From: Halococcus qingdaonensis
GTDB taxonomy: Archaea > Halobacteriota > Halobacteria > Halobacteriales > Halococcaceae
Direction of reading: 5' to 3'
Assembly (NCBI RefSeq): GCF_024508235.1
Contig: NZ_CP101943.1
Location: 1,426,001-1,490,000 of the forward strand
Length of the DNA stretch: 64,000 bases
Shown here: piece after piece, positions 42,544 to 50,841 of the stretch
Layout: each line of letters starts with the position of its first letter
Numbering within the stretch: position 1 is the stretch's first letter
The notes under the pieces: model-generated
Database searches by the model: none
What the model was told of the DNA's origin: nothing
Seen by the model: only the letters and a program-made list of their open reading frames with translations
Program-made: the position numbers and the translations under genes

Positions 42544-44214
42544 TCATTCGGTCGGATCGGCCGTCCTGTCGCGCAGCTCCGTCCGCCGGATCTTCCCGGT
42601 GACCGTCTTCGGCAGCTCGTCGACGAACTCGACTTCCCGTGGGTACTCGTGGGCCGAGAGCTCCTCGCGGACGTGGGTTTGTAGCTCGTCAGCGAGTTCC
42701 TCGGAATCGCTTCCCTCGTCGGTGAGCACGACGTAGGCCTTGACGATGTTTCCTCGTTCTCTGTCGGGCTTCGGGACGACGGCGGCCTCGGCGACCGTCG
42801 GATGCTCGCCCAGGGAGCTCTCGACCTCGAAGGGGCCGATCCGGTAGCCCGACGAGAGGATCACGTCGTCGGCGCGCCCCTCGAACCAGAAGTAGCCGTC
42901 CTCGTCGAGATGGGCGAGATCACCCGAGAGATACCACTCGCCGTCGGGCCCGTCGACGAAACTGTCGGCAGTATTTTCCGGATTCTCCCAGAACTCGGCG
43001 AAGAACGAGGGGAAATCACCGCGATGGGCGATCTCACCCGTCTCGCCGGGGTCGAGCATCTCGCCGGTCGCAGGATCGACGATCGCCGATTCGATGCCGG
43101 GCAGGGGTTTGCCCATGCTCCCCGGCCGGAGTTCCATCGTCGGGTAGTTGTTGATCACCATGTTCCCGGTCTCGGTCTGGCCGTAGGTGTCGAGGATCGT
43201 CACACCCAGTGCCTCCTCACCCCACTCGACGACGCCGCCCGAGAGCGGTTCGCCGATCGAGAGCGCGTGGCGCAAATCGAGATCGACGTCGGTGAGAACG
43301 GTTTCGTTCGTCCGGAGCATGCGGTAGGCCGTCGGCACCGAGAAGAGAACTGAGACGGGGAACTCGTCGAGAACGTCGGCCCACTCGTCGGGGTCGAACT
43401 CACCCTCGTAGGCGAGCTGGCTCGTTCCCCAGAACCACGCGCCGAGCGCGTTGATCGGTCCCGTAAGCCAGCCGAGATCGGCCGTCGACCAGTAGAGATC
43501 GTCGTCCTGCAGATCGACCGCGTAGCGCTGGGTGGCCGCGACGCCCGCGACCCAGCGGTGTTTGTGTAGGACGCCCTTCGCCAGCCCGGTCGTCCCGCTG
43601 GTGTAGTAGAGCAGGGCGTTGTCCTCGCCGCCCGTCTCGACCGCCTCGTACTCTGCGCTCGCGTCGGCCGTCGCCGCGGCGAAATCCACGTCATCGTCGG
43701 CGACACCATCACCCCGATCGACCGTGATGACCGTCTCCACGCTCGCAACGTCCTCGAGCGCGCGTTCGACCGTCTCGCGGTTCTCGGAGGTCGTCACGAC
43801 CGCGCGGGCATCGCAGTCGCCCAGTCGATAGGCGATGCCCTCAGGACCGAACCGCTCGTTGATGCCGCCGAAGACCGCCCCGCGCTTCAGCGTCCCGACG
43901 AGGGAGACGTAGTGGGCCGGGATCCGCGGGAGATAGGTGAACACCCTGTCGCCCCGCTCGATGCCCTCTGATTCGAGCACGTTCGCGAACCGGCTCGATC
44001 GGTCGGCGAGATCGTCGAACGTCAGCGTCTCGCGCTCGCCGGCGGTGCCGACATACTCCAGTGCGACACGTCCGGAGCCGTCGGCGTGGCGATCACAGAC
44101 CTCGTGGCCGATGTTGAACGTCTCGGGCGCGTCCCAGTCGGCCTCGGCGTAGATATCGTCCCAGGAGAACTCCTCGCGGGCGGCCTCGTACTCCGGCAAG
44201 TTGTGCGTTGCCAT
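42544..44214 (-). CDS. AMP-binding acyl-CoA synthetase (acetyl/propionyl-CoA synthetase-like)
   Basis: This 556-residue ANL-superfamily ligase has the phosphate-binding loop YYTSGTTGLAKGV, the adenosine-site motif TYGQTETG, and the core A8-A10 region LSSGYRIGPFEVES with the final catalytic lysine in PKTVTGKIRR. It activates a carboxylic acid to its CoA thioester via an acyl adenylate; short- or medium-chain acids are likely. The ATG at 44214 was chosen because the longer frame upstream adds an unrelated segment. It is convergent with the UDG-like gene. Confidence 0.9.
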   Translation of the reverse strand: MATHNLPEYEAAREEFSWDDIYAEADWDAPETFNIGHEVCDRHADGSGRVALEYVGTAGERETLTFDDLADRSSRFANVLESEGIERGDRVFTYLPRIPAHYVSLVGTLKRGAVFGGINERFGPEGIAYRLGDCDARAVVTTSENRETVERALEDVASVETVITVDRGDGVADDDVDFAAATADASAEYEAVETGGEDNALLYYTSGTTGLAKGVLHKHRWVAGVAATQRYAVDLQDDDLYWSTADLGWLTGPINALGAWFWGTSQLAYEGEFDPDEWADVLDEFPVSVLFSVPTAYRMLRTNETVLTDVDLDLRHALSIGEPLSGGVVEWGEEALGVTILDTYGQTETGNMVINNYPTMELRPGSMGKPLPGIESAIVDPATGEMLDPGETGEIAHRGDFPSFFAEFWENPENTADSFVDGPDGEWYLSGDLAHLDEDGYFWFEGRADDVILSSGYRIGPFEVESSLGEHPTVAEAAVVPKPDRERGNIVKAYVVLTDEGSDSEELADELQTHVREELSAHEYPREVEFVDELPKTVTGKIRRTELRDRTADPTE

Positions 44215-44299
44215 ACCCCGATTACTGCCACGCCCATCATCAATGATGTTCATACAGAACTGACAGCTCTACGCGGGCGCGAAACGATGGACGCTGGTG

Positions 44300-44947
44300 T
44301 TACGAGAGCGGCTCGACCAGATCGGCGAGCGCCGCACGCGGATCATCGGCTTTCGCCACACCGCTCGCGAGCAACACTCCTGTAGCACCCAGTTCGCCCG
44401 CCGCGTCGAGGTCTTCACCCGACGAGATGCCCGCCCCGCAGAGCACGTCGACCGAGTCGTCGACCGCCTCGGCGGCCGCGACCGCGTCCTCGACGATGTC
44501 GGGATCGGCCTGACTCACCGAGACGTCGCCGCCGATGAGTTCGGGTGGTTCGACGGCCACCGCGTCCGGCCCGAGCGCCGCCGCCGCACCCACCTGCGCG
44601 GGGTTGTTCGCACAGACGATCGTTTCAAGCTCCGCCCGTTCGGCGGCGTCGAGCGCCCCGTCGATGTCGGCGAGGCGGAACCGGCGCTCGGAGTGGTTGA
44701 TCAGGGTACCGTCCGCACCCGCCATCGCCGCCGCTTCGGCGAGCGTGCTCCCCGTGTGACTGCCGTGCTCGACGGGCGAGACGTGCTGTGCCCACGTCTC
44801 GACCCCCGTGTCGGCGACCGCCGCGAGCCGTGCGGCTTGGGGCGCGACGGCGATCCGGACGCCCGATTCCTCGCTGACCTCGCGCGCCGCCGCGGCGACT
44901 CCGACCGCGTCGGCCGCGTAGGCCTTCAGATTGACCAGAACGAACAT
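44300..44947 (-). CDS. tpiA: triose-phosphate isomerase (archaeal type)
   Basis: This 215-residue enzyme is of the shortened archaeal class. The N-terminal LVNLKAY contains the substrate Lys8, the catalytic His is in LINHSERR and the catalytic Glu is in [10 protein letters not shown]. The phosphate loop GAGISSGED and the terminal [14 protein letters not shown] segment follow. It interconverts dihydroxyacetone phosphate and glyceraldehyde-3-phosphate. It is followed on the opposite side by the acyl-CoA synthetase, with a gap of about 85 bp. Confidence 0.95.
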   Translation of the reverse strand: MFVLVNLKAYAADAVGVAAAAREVSEESGVRIAVAPQAARLAAVADTGVETWAQHVSPVEHGSHTGSTLAEAAAMAGADGTLINHSERRFRLADIDGALDAAERAELETIVCANNPAQVGAAAALGPDAVAVEPPELIGGDVSVSQADPDIVEDAVAAAEAVDDSVDVLCGAGISSGEDLDAAGELGATGVLLASGVAKADDPRAALADLVEPLS

Positions 44948-44998
44948 GGTTGGAGGGACACCGCGACGGACAAATAGGTTGCGAGGTCGGTGTCGGTT

Positions 44999-45520
44999 TC
45001 AGGAGTCCTTTCGCTGCACGACGTCGCCGAGGGTGTACTCGCCCGTCGAGGCACCACCCTCCCACTCGGTGTCCGAGACGCCGCCCTCGGTAAGCGTGAT
45101 GTCGAGCTTGCGTTCGAGCTTGCTCTGGACGCTGTCGCTCGGCAGGCTCGCGGCGCGTTCGAGCTTGCGGATGAGGCTCGCCTTCTCGTTGAGCTCCTGG
45201 GCCAGTTCCTTCTGGCTCAGTCCCGCCGCCTCGCGCGCGTCCCGGATGCGCTCGTCGTAGTCCTGGACGACCTCCTCCATGTCGTCGAACATGTCGTGGC
45301 GACGCGTGTTGCTCGAACCGCTCGCCCCGCCGGCGCTCGATGAGTCGCTCGACCCGCCCGAGGAGTCGGTCGAGTATTTCGTCGAGGCACTCCCGGTCGA
45401 CTGCTGCTTGACCTCGGTGCCGAAGTCCGCACAGTCGTCGCAGACGTCGAGTTCAGCACCTTCGATCTCGACCGTCGTCGGAGAAGACGTCTCCGCACCG
45501 CACATCTCACACTGAACCAT
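44999..45520 (-). CDS. multiprotein bridging factor aMBF1
   Basis: This 173-residue protein has an N-terminal zinc ribbon (CEMCGAE with CDDC at about 27-30), a low-complexity Ser/Gly linker, and a C-terminal HTH_3 domain with REAAGLSQKELAQELNEKAS. Archaeal MBF1 binds the ribosome or basal transcription machinery. The gene is next to tpiA on the same strand, with 51 bp between, and ends a run with the phospholipid synthase and nucleotide kinase genes. Confidence 0.93.
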   Translation of the reverse strand: MVQCEMCGAETSSPTTVEIEGAELDVCDDCADFGTEVKQQSTGSASTKYSTDSSGGSSDSSSAGGASGSSNTRRHDMFDDMEEVVQDYDERIRDAREAAGLSQKELAQELNEKASLIRKLERAASLPSDSVQSKLERKLDITLTEGGVSDTEWEGGASTGEYTLGDVVQRKDS

Positions 45521-45563
45521 GTCGAGGGGAAGGCCACCCGCGCGTATAAAACGTCCGCCGTGC

Positions 45564-46181
45564 TCATCGCCTCGGCGAGAGCGCGCTCCAGGCGTGCGAG
45601 AGGCGCTGGAGTGCGGTCAGATGGCCGACGACGGCCAGCACGACCAGCAGCCAGCCGACCAGTCCCACGTCGAAGAGCGAGGGAGCGACGAACGCCGCGA
45701 TCGCCGTCACGATCCCGATCAGCGCGAGCCGATCCGCACGACCGAGCAACCCTCCGTACACCCGATCGAGACCGACCGCCTGCGCCTGCGTGCCGAGATA
45801 GGAGGTCATGAGCACGCCGGTCACGGCGACGATCCCCAACAGCATTCGCTCGATACCGATCGCGAGCCCCACGACCAGCACGATGTCGGCGTACCGATCG
45901 AGCACGTGATCGAGCAGATCGCCGGCCGGCGAGGCGGTGTCGAGCCGGCGGGCGAGCGCGCCGTCGAGCAGATCGAGCGCGCCGTTCAGTCCCACGAGCA
46001 CCGCACCGACGAGATACCACAGCGGCTCGCCGCCCGCGAGGGCGTATGCCACACCCGCCGCGCCCGCGAGGACGAACGCGAGCGCGCTCACCCCGTTCGG
46101 CGTCAGCCCCGCACGAGCGGCCAGACCGACGAACGGTTCCAGCAGTCGGTCGGCGAGCGAGCGGTACTGGTCGAGCGTCAT
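45564..46181 (-). CDS. CDP-alcohol phosphatidyltransferase (archaetidyl-alcohol synthase)
   Basis: This 205-residue integral membrane enzyme has five or six helices and the CDP-alcohol transferase motif DLLDGALARRLDTASPAGDLLDHVLDR, where Asp residues bind Mg and the CDP group. It belongs to the archaetidylinositol-phosphate synthase group that makes polar lipids from CDP-archaeol. The ATG is at 46181. It runs in the same direction as mbf1, 43 bp upstream of it, and is 10 bp from the adenylate kinase-like gene. Confidence 0.88.
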   Translation of the reverse strand: MTLDQYRSLADRLLEPFVGLAARAGLTPNGVSALAFVLAGAAGVAYALAGGEPLWYLVGAVLVGLNGALDLLDGALARRLDTASPAGDLLDHVLDRYADIVLVVGLAIGIERMLLGIVAVTGVLMTSYLGTQAQAVGLDRVYGGLLGRADRLALIGIVTAIAAFVAPSLFDVGLVGWLLVVLAVVGHLTALQRLSHAWSALSPRR

Positions 46182-46191
46182 CGACGGTCAC

Positions 46192-46707
46192 TCATAGCGA
46201 CACCGTGTCGAGAAACGACACCGTTCCGGCGCTCGGCTCGCGCTCGCCGGCGACGACGCGCTCGATCTCGCTCGCGACCGCCGCGGGATCGCGCTCGGTC
46301 GCGTCGATCTCGTAGACGTTCTCGATCCCGTGCTCCTCGACGGCTTCGGAGAGGATCACGTCGAGCGCCTCGCTCTCCCGGTTCTCCGCGATCGTTTCCT
46401 CTGACTCGTCGCGGGCAGCGAGGCGCTCGCCGAGTTCGTCGGGATGACAGCGCAGTACGACCACCCGGTCGGCCGGCAGTCGGTGGGCGAGATGTGACTC
46501 GACGAGTTCGATCTCACGACTCTCTCGGTCATCGAGAGCAGCAGCGACCGCGTCCATATCGGCGACGAGACTGCCGCGGCGCTCGTCGGTGCCCGAATCG
46601 AGCCCCTCCGCGCGGATACGATCGTTCAGATGCACTACCTCGCGATCGAGGCGCTCGGTCGCGGTCGTCTTGCCCGTGCCGGGCGTCCCAGTGACGGCGA
46701 TCCGCAT
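46192..46707 (-). CDS. adenylate kinase family protein (Fap7/hCINAP-like)
   Basis: This 171-residue P-loop kinase starts MRIAVTGTPGTGKTT with the Walker A motif GTPGTGKT at 7-14. It has a CINAP-type short form with the typical lid DRVVVLRCHPDELGERLAAR. Members transfer phosphate between ATP and NMP and also act in small-subunit rRNA maturation. A GTG two codons upstream overlaps the hisC stop as GTGA; the ATG at 46707 was chosen because it opens the conserved strand. It is cotranscribed with hisC. Confidence 0.86.
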   Translation of the reverse strand: MRIAVTGTPGTGKTTATERLDREVVHLNDRIRAEGLDSGTDERRGSLVADMDAVAAALDDRESREIELVESHLAHRLPADRVVVLRCHPDELGERLAARDESEETIAENRESEALDVILSEAVEEHGIENVYEIDATERDPAAVASEIERVVAGEREPSAGTVSFLDTVSL

Positions 46708-46709
46708 GC

Positions 46710-47798
46710 TCACGCGAGCACCTCGTTGATCGTTTCCACCGCGCGTCGCGTTTCGGCCTCGGTGCCGCAGGAGATCCGGATACAGTCGGGAAGTCCGAAG
46801 CTCGAACAGTCTCGGACGATGACACCCTGTCGTTTCGCTGCCTCCGCGACCGCCGTGGCGTCACCCACCTCGACGAGGACGAAGTTACCCGCGCTCGGGT
46901 AGGTTACGGCGTCGAGTTCGTCGTGCATGAACTCACGTGCCCAGCGGACGCTCTCGACGGTCTCCTCGACGTGTTCGTGATCGTCGAGCGCGGCGAGTCC
47001 GGCCCGGCAGGCGATCGCACTGGCCGCGAACGGGGTGTTCACGCGCTCGTACGCCTCAGCCCATTCCTCCGGAATCAGGGCGTAGCCGAGACGTACGCCC
47101 GCCAGCCCGTACACCTTCGAGAACGTCCGGAGCACGGCGACGTCGTCGCGAGCGTCCCACCCGTCCTGACCCTCGACGAGCGCGAGCGCGCTCGGGACGT
47201 CTGCGAACTCGCCGTAGGCCTCGTCGACGACGGTGAGGGTTTCGTCGTCGGTCTTCTCGGCGATCGCCTCGATCGTGTCGAGACTCGCAGTCGTCCCAGA
47301 CGGGTTGTGCGGGCTCGTCAGATAGACGATGCGCTCGCCGTCGTAAGCGTCGAGCACGGTTTCGGGCGTCTGTTCGAATCTCTCGGACTGTGCCAGTTCG
47401 TACGCCTTCACGCGACCGTGGTGATAGCGCGCGCTCATCGCGTAGTAGGCGAACCCGGGTCGGGAGACGAGGACCGAGTCCCCCGGATCGAGTAGCGCGC
47501 GAGAGAGATAGTCGAGCGCGCCGTCGCCACCGTTGGCGAGCCAGACCTGCTCGGAGTCGACCGCCCAGCGCTCGGCGATGCGCTCGGTAAGATCAGTGTG
47601 AGCGCTTTTCGGATAGCTGTGGACCGTCGCGGCACCGTCGCGGATGGCGGCGGCCGCCGCCGGACTCGGCCCGTGTGGGTTCTCGTTCGAGGAGAGTGTC
47701 ACCAGCTCGGCGGGATCGAGCCCCAGCTCGCGGGCGACCTCCTCGCTCCCCCGGCCCGCCGCGTAGACGGCGTGGTCGGAGAGGTCCCGTGGCTGCAT
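46710..47798 (-). CDS. hisC: histidinol-phosphate aminotransferase
   Basis: This 362-residue fold-type I PLP enzyme carries SSNENPHGPSPAA at the N-terminus, ANGGDGALDYLSRALL, and the PLP lysine in RTFSKVYGLAGVR, with the arginine RISCG near the C-terminus. It transfers amino groups between histidinol phosphate and glutamate in histidine biosynthesis. Aromatic amino acid transaminase activity of related archaeal enzymes is possible. It is the first gene of the hisC-kinase-lipid synthase run. Confidence 0.93.
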   Translation of the reverse strand: MQPRDLSDHAVYAAGRGSEEVARELGLDPAELVTLSSNENPHGPSPAAAAAIRDGAATVHSYPKSAHTDLTERIAERWAVDSEQVWLANGGDGALDYLSRALLDPGDSVLVSRPGFAYYAMSARYHHGRVKAYELAQSERFEQTPETVLDAYDGERIVYLTSPHNPSGTTASLDTIEAIAEKTDDETLTVVDEAYGEFADVPSALALVEGQDGWDARDDVAVLRTFSKVYGLAGVRLGYALIPEEWAEAYERVNTPFAASAIACRAGLAALDDHEHVEETVESVRWAREFMHDELDAVTYPSAGNFVLVEVGDATAVAEAAKRQGVIVRDCSSFGLPDCIRISCGTEAETRRAVETINEVLA

Positions 47799-47974
47799 GG
47801 TTGGACGAATGGATGACGGGGTTTAAGCGTACTCACCCAGCGCGGCAGCGACACGATCGTGGTTCGATCCCCGCCACACGTCGACTATCCGCGTCTCGAC
47901 CGACTCGGTTCGTAACTGTTCGATTGCTGGCATCCGAAAGCACATAATCCACCCGGGCGAGGAGTCCGTATCGA

Positions 47975-48442
47975 ATGGATCGCACGGATACAATCGCCTT
48001 CACGGTGCGCTTTCTCGGTGCGGTGCTGTTAGCCATCGGCATCGGTGCGGCCGTCGTCGGCGGCTACGCGCTGTTCCAGGAGGACCTGGGGCTGTGTGGC
48101 AACCCGCTCCTCGAAGTCAGTTCGCCGAGCGCGCCGGCCAGCGGCCCCACGCTCGCCGCGAGTGATCTCTCGGACCCTGAACGTGCCGCGCTCGACGAGG
48201 CAGTCAACGGTCCCGCGGACGACGGCGAGATCGACGGGCCGATCCGGACGGACGCGCTGCGCGAGGGCACGGTCGTCAGCTATCAAGGTGATCGCTACTA
48301 CGCGGCCATCGGCTCGCTGAACGAGTGTGTCTCGATCGATCCGCTCGTCTTCCCGCTCGGGATGGCACTGGTCGCACTGGGCGGTATCGCCTACGTCAGC
48401 CCGACGCTCCGGCGCTGGTTCGAGTCGCTCATGGGATCGTGA
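47975..48442 (+). CDS. membrane protein with extracytoplasmic domain, 155 aa
   Basis: Two predicted helices (about 10-33 and 124-143) flank an exported stretch of about 80 residues. The domain contains LSDPERAALDEAVNG, EGTVVSYQGDRYYAAI and two Cys. The order and spacing match the protein at 3196-3651 (LDAETKRIVDNAIDG, then DGTFYGF), so the two are likely paralogues. The function is unknown. The gene is convergent with the FAH-family gene, overlapping its 3' end by 14 bp. Confidence 0.72.
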   Translation: MDRTDTIAFTVRFLGAVLLAIGIGAAVVGGYALFQEDLGLCGNPLLEVSSPSAPASGPTLAASDLSDPERAALDEAVNGPADDGEIDGPIRTDALREGTVVSYQGDRYYAAIGSLNECVSIDPLVFPLGMALVALGGIAYVSPTLRRWFESLMGS

Positions 48443-49196
48443 CCGAGTGCGAGAGCGTGCCGATCCCCTCGATCTCGACGGCGACCCGATCGCCGTCCGC
48501 GAGCGGGCCGACGCCCGCCGGCGTCCCCGTCGAGATCACGTCGCCCGGTTCGAGCGTCATGTAGGCCGTGATCTCCGCGACGAGCTCGGGGATCGAGAAG
48601 ATGAATTCCTCGCGCGAGGAGTGCTGTCTGCGCTCGCCGTTGACCCGGAGTTCGATCGTCGCGTCGTCCGGTACCTCGTCGGGGCTCGCGAGCAGCGGTC
48701 CCATCGGCGCGGCGTCGTCGAAGGCCTTCCCGCGCACCCAGTTCTGCTCGGTGCGCTGGTCGTCGCGGTTCGAGATGTCGTCGACGCAGGTGAACCCTCG
48801 AACCACATCCATCGCGTCGGCTTCGGCGACGTTGCGACACTGCGTATCGATGACGACGCCGAGTTCCGCCTCGTAGTCGATGCGTTCCTTGTCGGGCAGC
48901 AGCTCGACAGTTTGGTTGTGGCTCGCCACGGTGTTCGGGCCCTTGAGGAAGAGTAGCGGCCGATCGGGGATCTCCTTGTCCTGTTCTTTGGCGTGACCCC
49001 GGTAGTTCAGCCCGACGCAGACGATCTTCGAGGGATCGGTCGGGGCGAGCACGTCCACCTCCGCGGGCGTGTAACTGTCGTCCGAGACGGAGAGACGACC
49101 GCCGGGGCCGGCGCTGGCGGTGATGCGGTTCTCGGCCGCGTCCCAGCTGCCGGTACGGACGTCGCCGTTCGGATCGCGAAACCTGACGCGGTTCAT
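48429..49196 (-). CDS. fumarylacetoacetate hydrolase family protein
   Basis: This 255-residue FAH-fold protein has the metal-site pattern [16 protein letters not shown], then YEAELGVVI and, near the C-terminus, [14 protein letters not shown], in the positions of the Asp/Glu metal ligands. Homologues act as acylpyruvases, 2-keto-diene hydratases or oxaloacetate decarboxylases, so the exact substrate cannot be given. The ATG at 49196 lies about 110 bp from the start of the UPF0173 gene, which is transcribed divergently. Confidence 0.9.
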   Translation of the reverse strand: MNRVRFRDPNGDVRTGSWDAAENRITASAGPGGRLSVSDDSYTPAEVDVLAPTDPSKIVCVGLNYRGHAKEQDKEIPDRPLLFLKGPNTVASHNQTVELLPDKERIDYEAELGVVIDTQCRNVAEADAMDVVRGFTCVDDISNRDDQRTEQNWVRGKAFDDAAPMGPLLASPDEVPDDATIELRVNGERRQHSSREEFIFSIPELVAEITAYMTLEPGDVISTGTPAGVGPLADGDRVAVEIEGIGTLSHSVTIP

Positions 49197-49306
49197 GTCG
49201 GCCCCTCGTCGCCCGCCCCCATAAACTCATACACAGCGGGCAGCATGCTGCGCGCTGTCTGCTCGCCTACAGTATTAAGTGCGTGACGCGACTACTGGTG
49301 GGCGCA

Positions 49307-50017
49307 ATGGAACTCACCTGGCACGGCCACTCGACCTGGTACGTCACCGTCGGCGACACGAGCCTGCTCATCGATCCCTTCTTCGACAATCCGCATACCT
49401 CGATGGAGCCGGCGGAGATCGACCAGCCCGATTACGTCCTGCTCACCCACGGTCACGCGGACCACATCGCCCACGCCGGCGAGTTCACCGACGCGACCGT
49501 GGTCGCCCCCGTCGAGGTCGCCGCCTACGTCGAAGAAGAGATGGGTGCCGACGACACGATCGGCATGAACATCGGCGGCACAGTGGAGTGTGGCGACGCC
49601 CACGTGACGATGCACCGCGCCGACCACACGAGCGGCATCGACATGGGCTACGAGTACGAACTCGGCAACCCCGCCGGCTATCTCGTCAGCGACGAACAGC
49701 CGGGCCCCGACGGCACGGGCACCTCGTTCTATCACGCCGGCGACACCGGACTCATGAGCGAGATGAAGGACGTCATCGCGCCCTATCTCCAGCCCGACGC
49801 CGTGGCGCTCCCGATCGGCGACCACTTCACGATGGGCATCTGGCAGGCCGCCATCGCCGCCGACTGGCTGGAGGCCCCGCACGTCTTCCCGATGCACTAC
49901 GACACCATGCCGCCGCTCGAAGCCGATCCCGAGGAGTTCGTCGACGCAGTGGGTGAGCACGCCCCCGACAGCGAGGTCCACGTCTTGGACGACGACGGTT
50001 CGTTCACGCTCGACTGA
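49307..50017 (+). CDS. metal-dependent hydrolase, UPF0173 (metallo-beta-lactamase fold)
   Basis: This 236-residue protein starts [13 protein letters not shown] and has THGHADH as the metal-ligand motif, with further ligand His and Asp in HAGDTG and MHYDTMP. The UPF0173 family is a compact beta-lactamase-fold hydrolase, whose members have been assigned phosphodiesterase-like activity. The ATG at 49307 was chosen because the start 24 bp upstream adds residues not seen in the family. It is divergent from the FAH gene. Confidence 0.9.
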   Translation: MELTWHGHSTWYVTVGDTSLLIDPFFDNPHTSMEPAEIDQPDYVLLTHGHADHIAHAGEFTDATVVAPVEVAAYVEEEMGADDTIGMNIGGTVECGDAHVTMHRADHTSGIDMGYEYELGNPAGYLVSDEQPGPDGTGTSFYHAGDTGLMSEMKDVIAPYLQPDAVALPIGDHFTMGIWQAAIAADWLEAPHVFPMHYDTMPPLEADPEEFVDAVGEHAPDSEVHVLDDDGSFTLD

Positions 50018-50083
50018 TCGTCGTTCGAGAACACTCCGCACGACCGGGATACTTACGAGTCCGGCGCTCGCATGGCCGATGCA

Positions 50084-50479
50084 ATGGCAGATATCACCGT
50101 CACGAGCACGTCCGACGAAGGATTCGCCACGACCAGCCAGCTCGGCGATTTCGAGCTCACGATCGACGCCACCGGCGAGGAGGGTCCCGACCCGAACGAG
50201 ACGCTCGTCGCCGACTACGCCTCCTGTTACATCCCGGCGTTCCGCGTCGGTGCCCAGCAGCGCGACCACGACGACCTCGGCACAGTAGAGATCGACGCTG
50301 CGGCCGACCTCGACGATGACGACGACCTCGAATCGATCAGCTTCGACATCAGCGTCGAGGCCGACCTCGACGGCGAGGAAGACGAGATCGCCGAGCGCGG
50401 CGAGGAGATCTGTCACGTCCACTCGGCGCTGCGCGAGGAGCTCCACGCCGACATCTCCGTCACAAGCGACGCGTTCTAA
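50084..50479 (+). CDS. OsmC family peroxiredoxin-like protein
   Basis: This 131-residue protein starts MADITVTSTSDEGF. It has the OsmC redox pair: Cys in ADYASCYIPAFRVGA and a second in GEEICHVHSAL. OsmC/Ohr proteins reduce organic hydroperoxides using thiols; here the sequence is short and acidic as usual for haloarchaea. An ATG 12 bp upstream (50072) would extend the protein by four residues. A TATA-like stretch around 50050 would place the start site close to the second ATG. Confidence 0.87.
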   Translation: MADITVTSTSDEGFATTSQLGDFELTIDATGEEGPDPNETLVADYASCYIPAFRVGAQQRDHDDLGTVEIDAAADLDDDDDLESISFDISVEADLDGEEDEIAERGEEICHVHSALREELHADISVTSDAF

Positions 50480-50841
50480 GCACCCACCTTTTTACTTCGA
50501 GATATCGCGCGCCTGCGGCGCGCTCAACCCCTCGCAAAAATCTGGACCAAAAACTCCCGCTCGCGCCTTCGGCGCTCGCGGTGAACCGCGCTCACTACGT
50601 TCGCGCGGACGCATCACCACCGCACCGTAACCGCACAGCACCGCAGAAGCCCTCACTCCCTGCGGTCGTTCGCCCTTCATCCACCAGGGACCGCACAGCA
50701 GCCGTACCGCCACCGCATCGCGGCGGCCGCGCCGCCACACATCCAGTCACGATTCGTCGAACATCCTCACGAAACAGTCGATCGGATTACAAAACATCGT
50801 TTCAGGGAACCGTTTTGTGGGCGTGTCACCAACCCGCAGAT
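50480..50841. other. GC-rich non-coding interval with hairpins
   Basis: The 362 bp between osmC and the Rieske gene open with a T-run (50489-50493) just after the osmC stop. A strong 7-bp hairpin GCGCGCC/GGCGCGC with a 3-base loop follows at 50507-50523. Next come TTCG-loop hairpins, repeated GCGC and CCGC tracts, and a stretch of simple Pro/His/Thr-coding sequence without a plausible ORF. The organisation looks like an intergenic repeat or a decayed insertion. Confidence 0.5.
50489..50493 (+). terminator. T-tract after osmC
   Basis: A run of five T (TTTTT) lies 10 bp past the osmC stop and just before a GC-rich hairpin. Archaeal termination uses T-tracts, so this is the probable 3' end of the osmC transcript. 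Confidence 0.35.
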
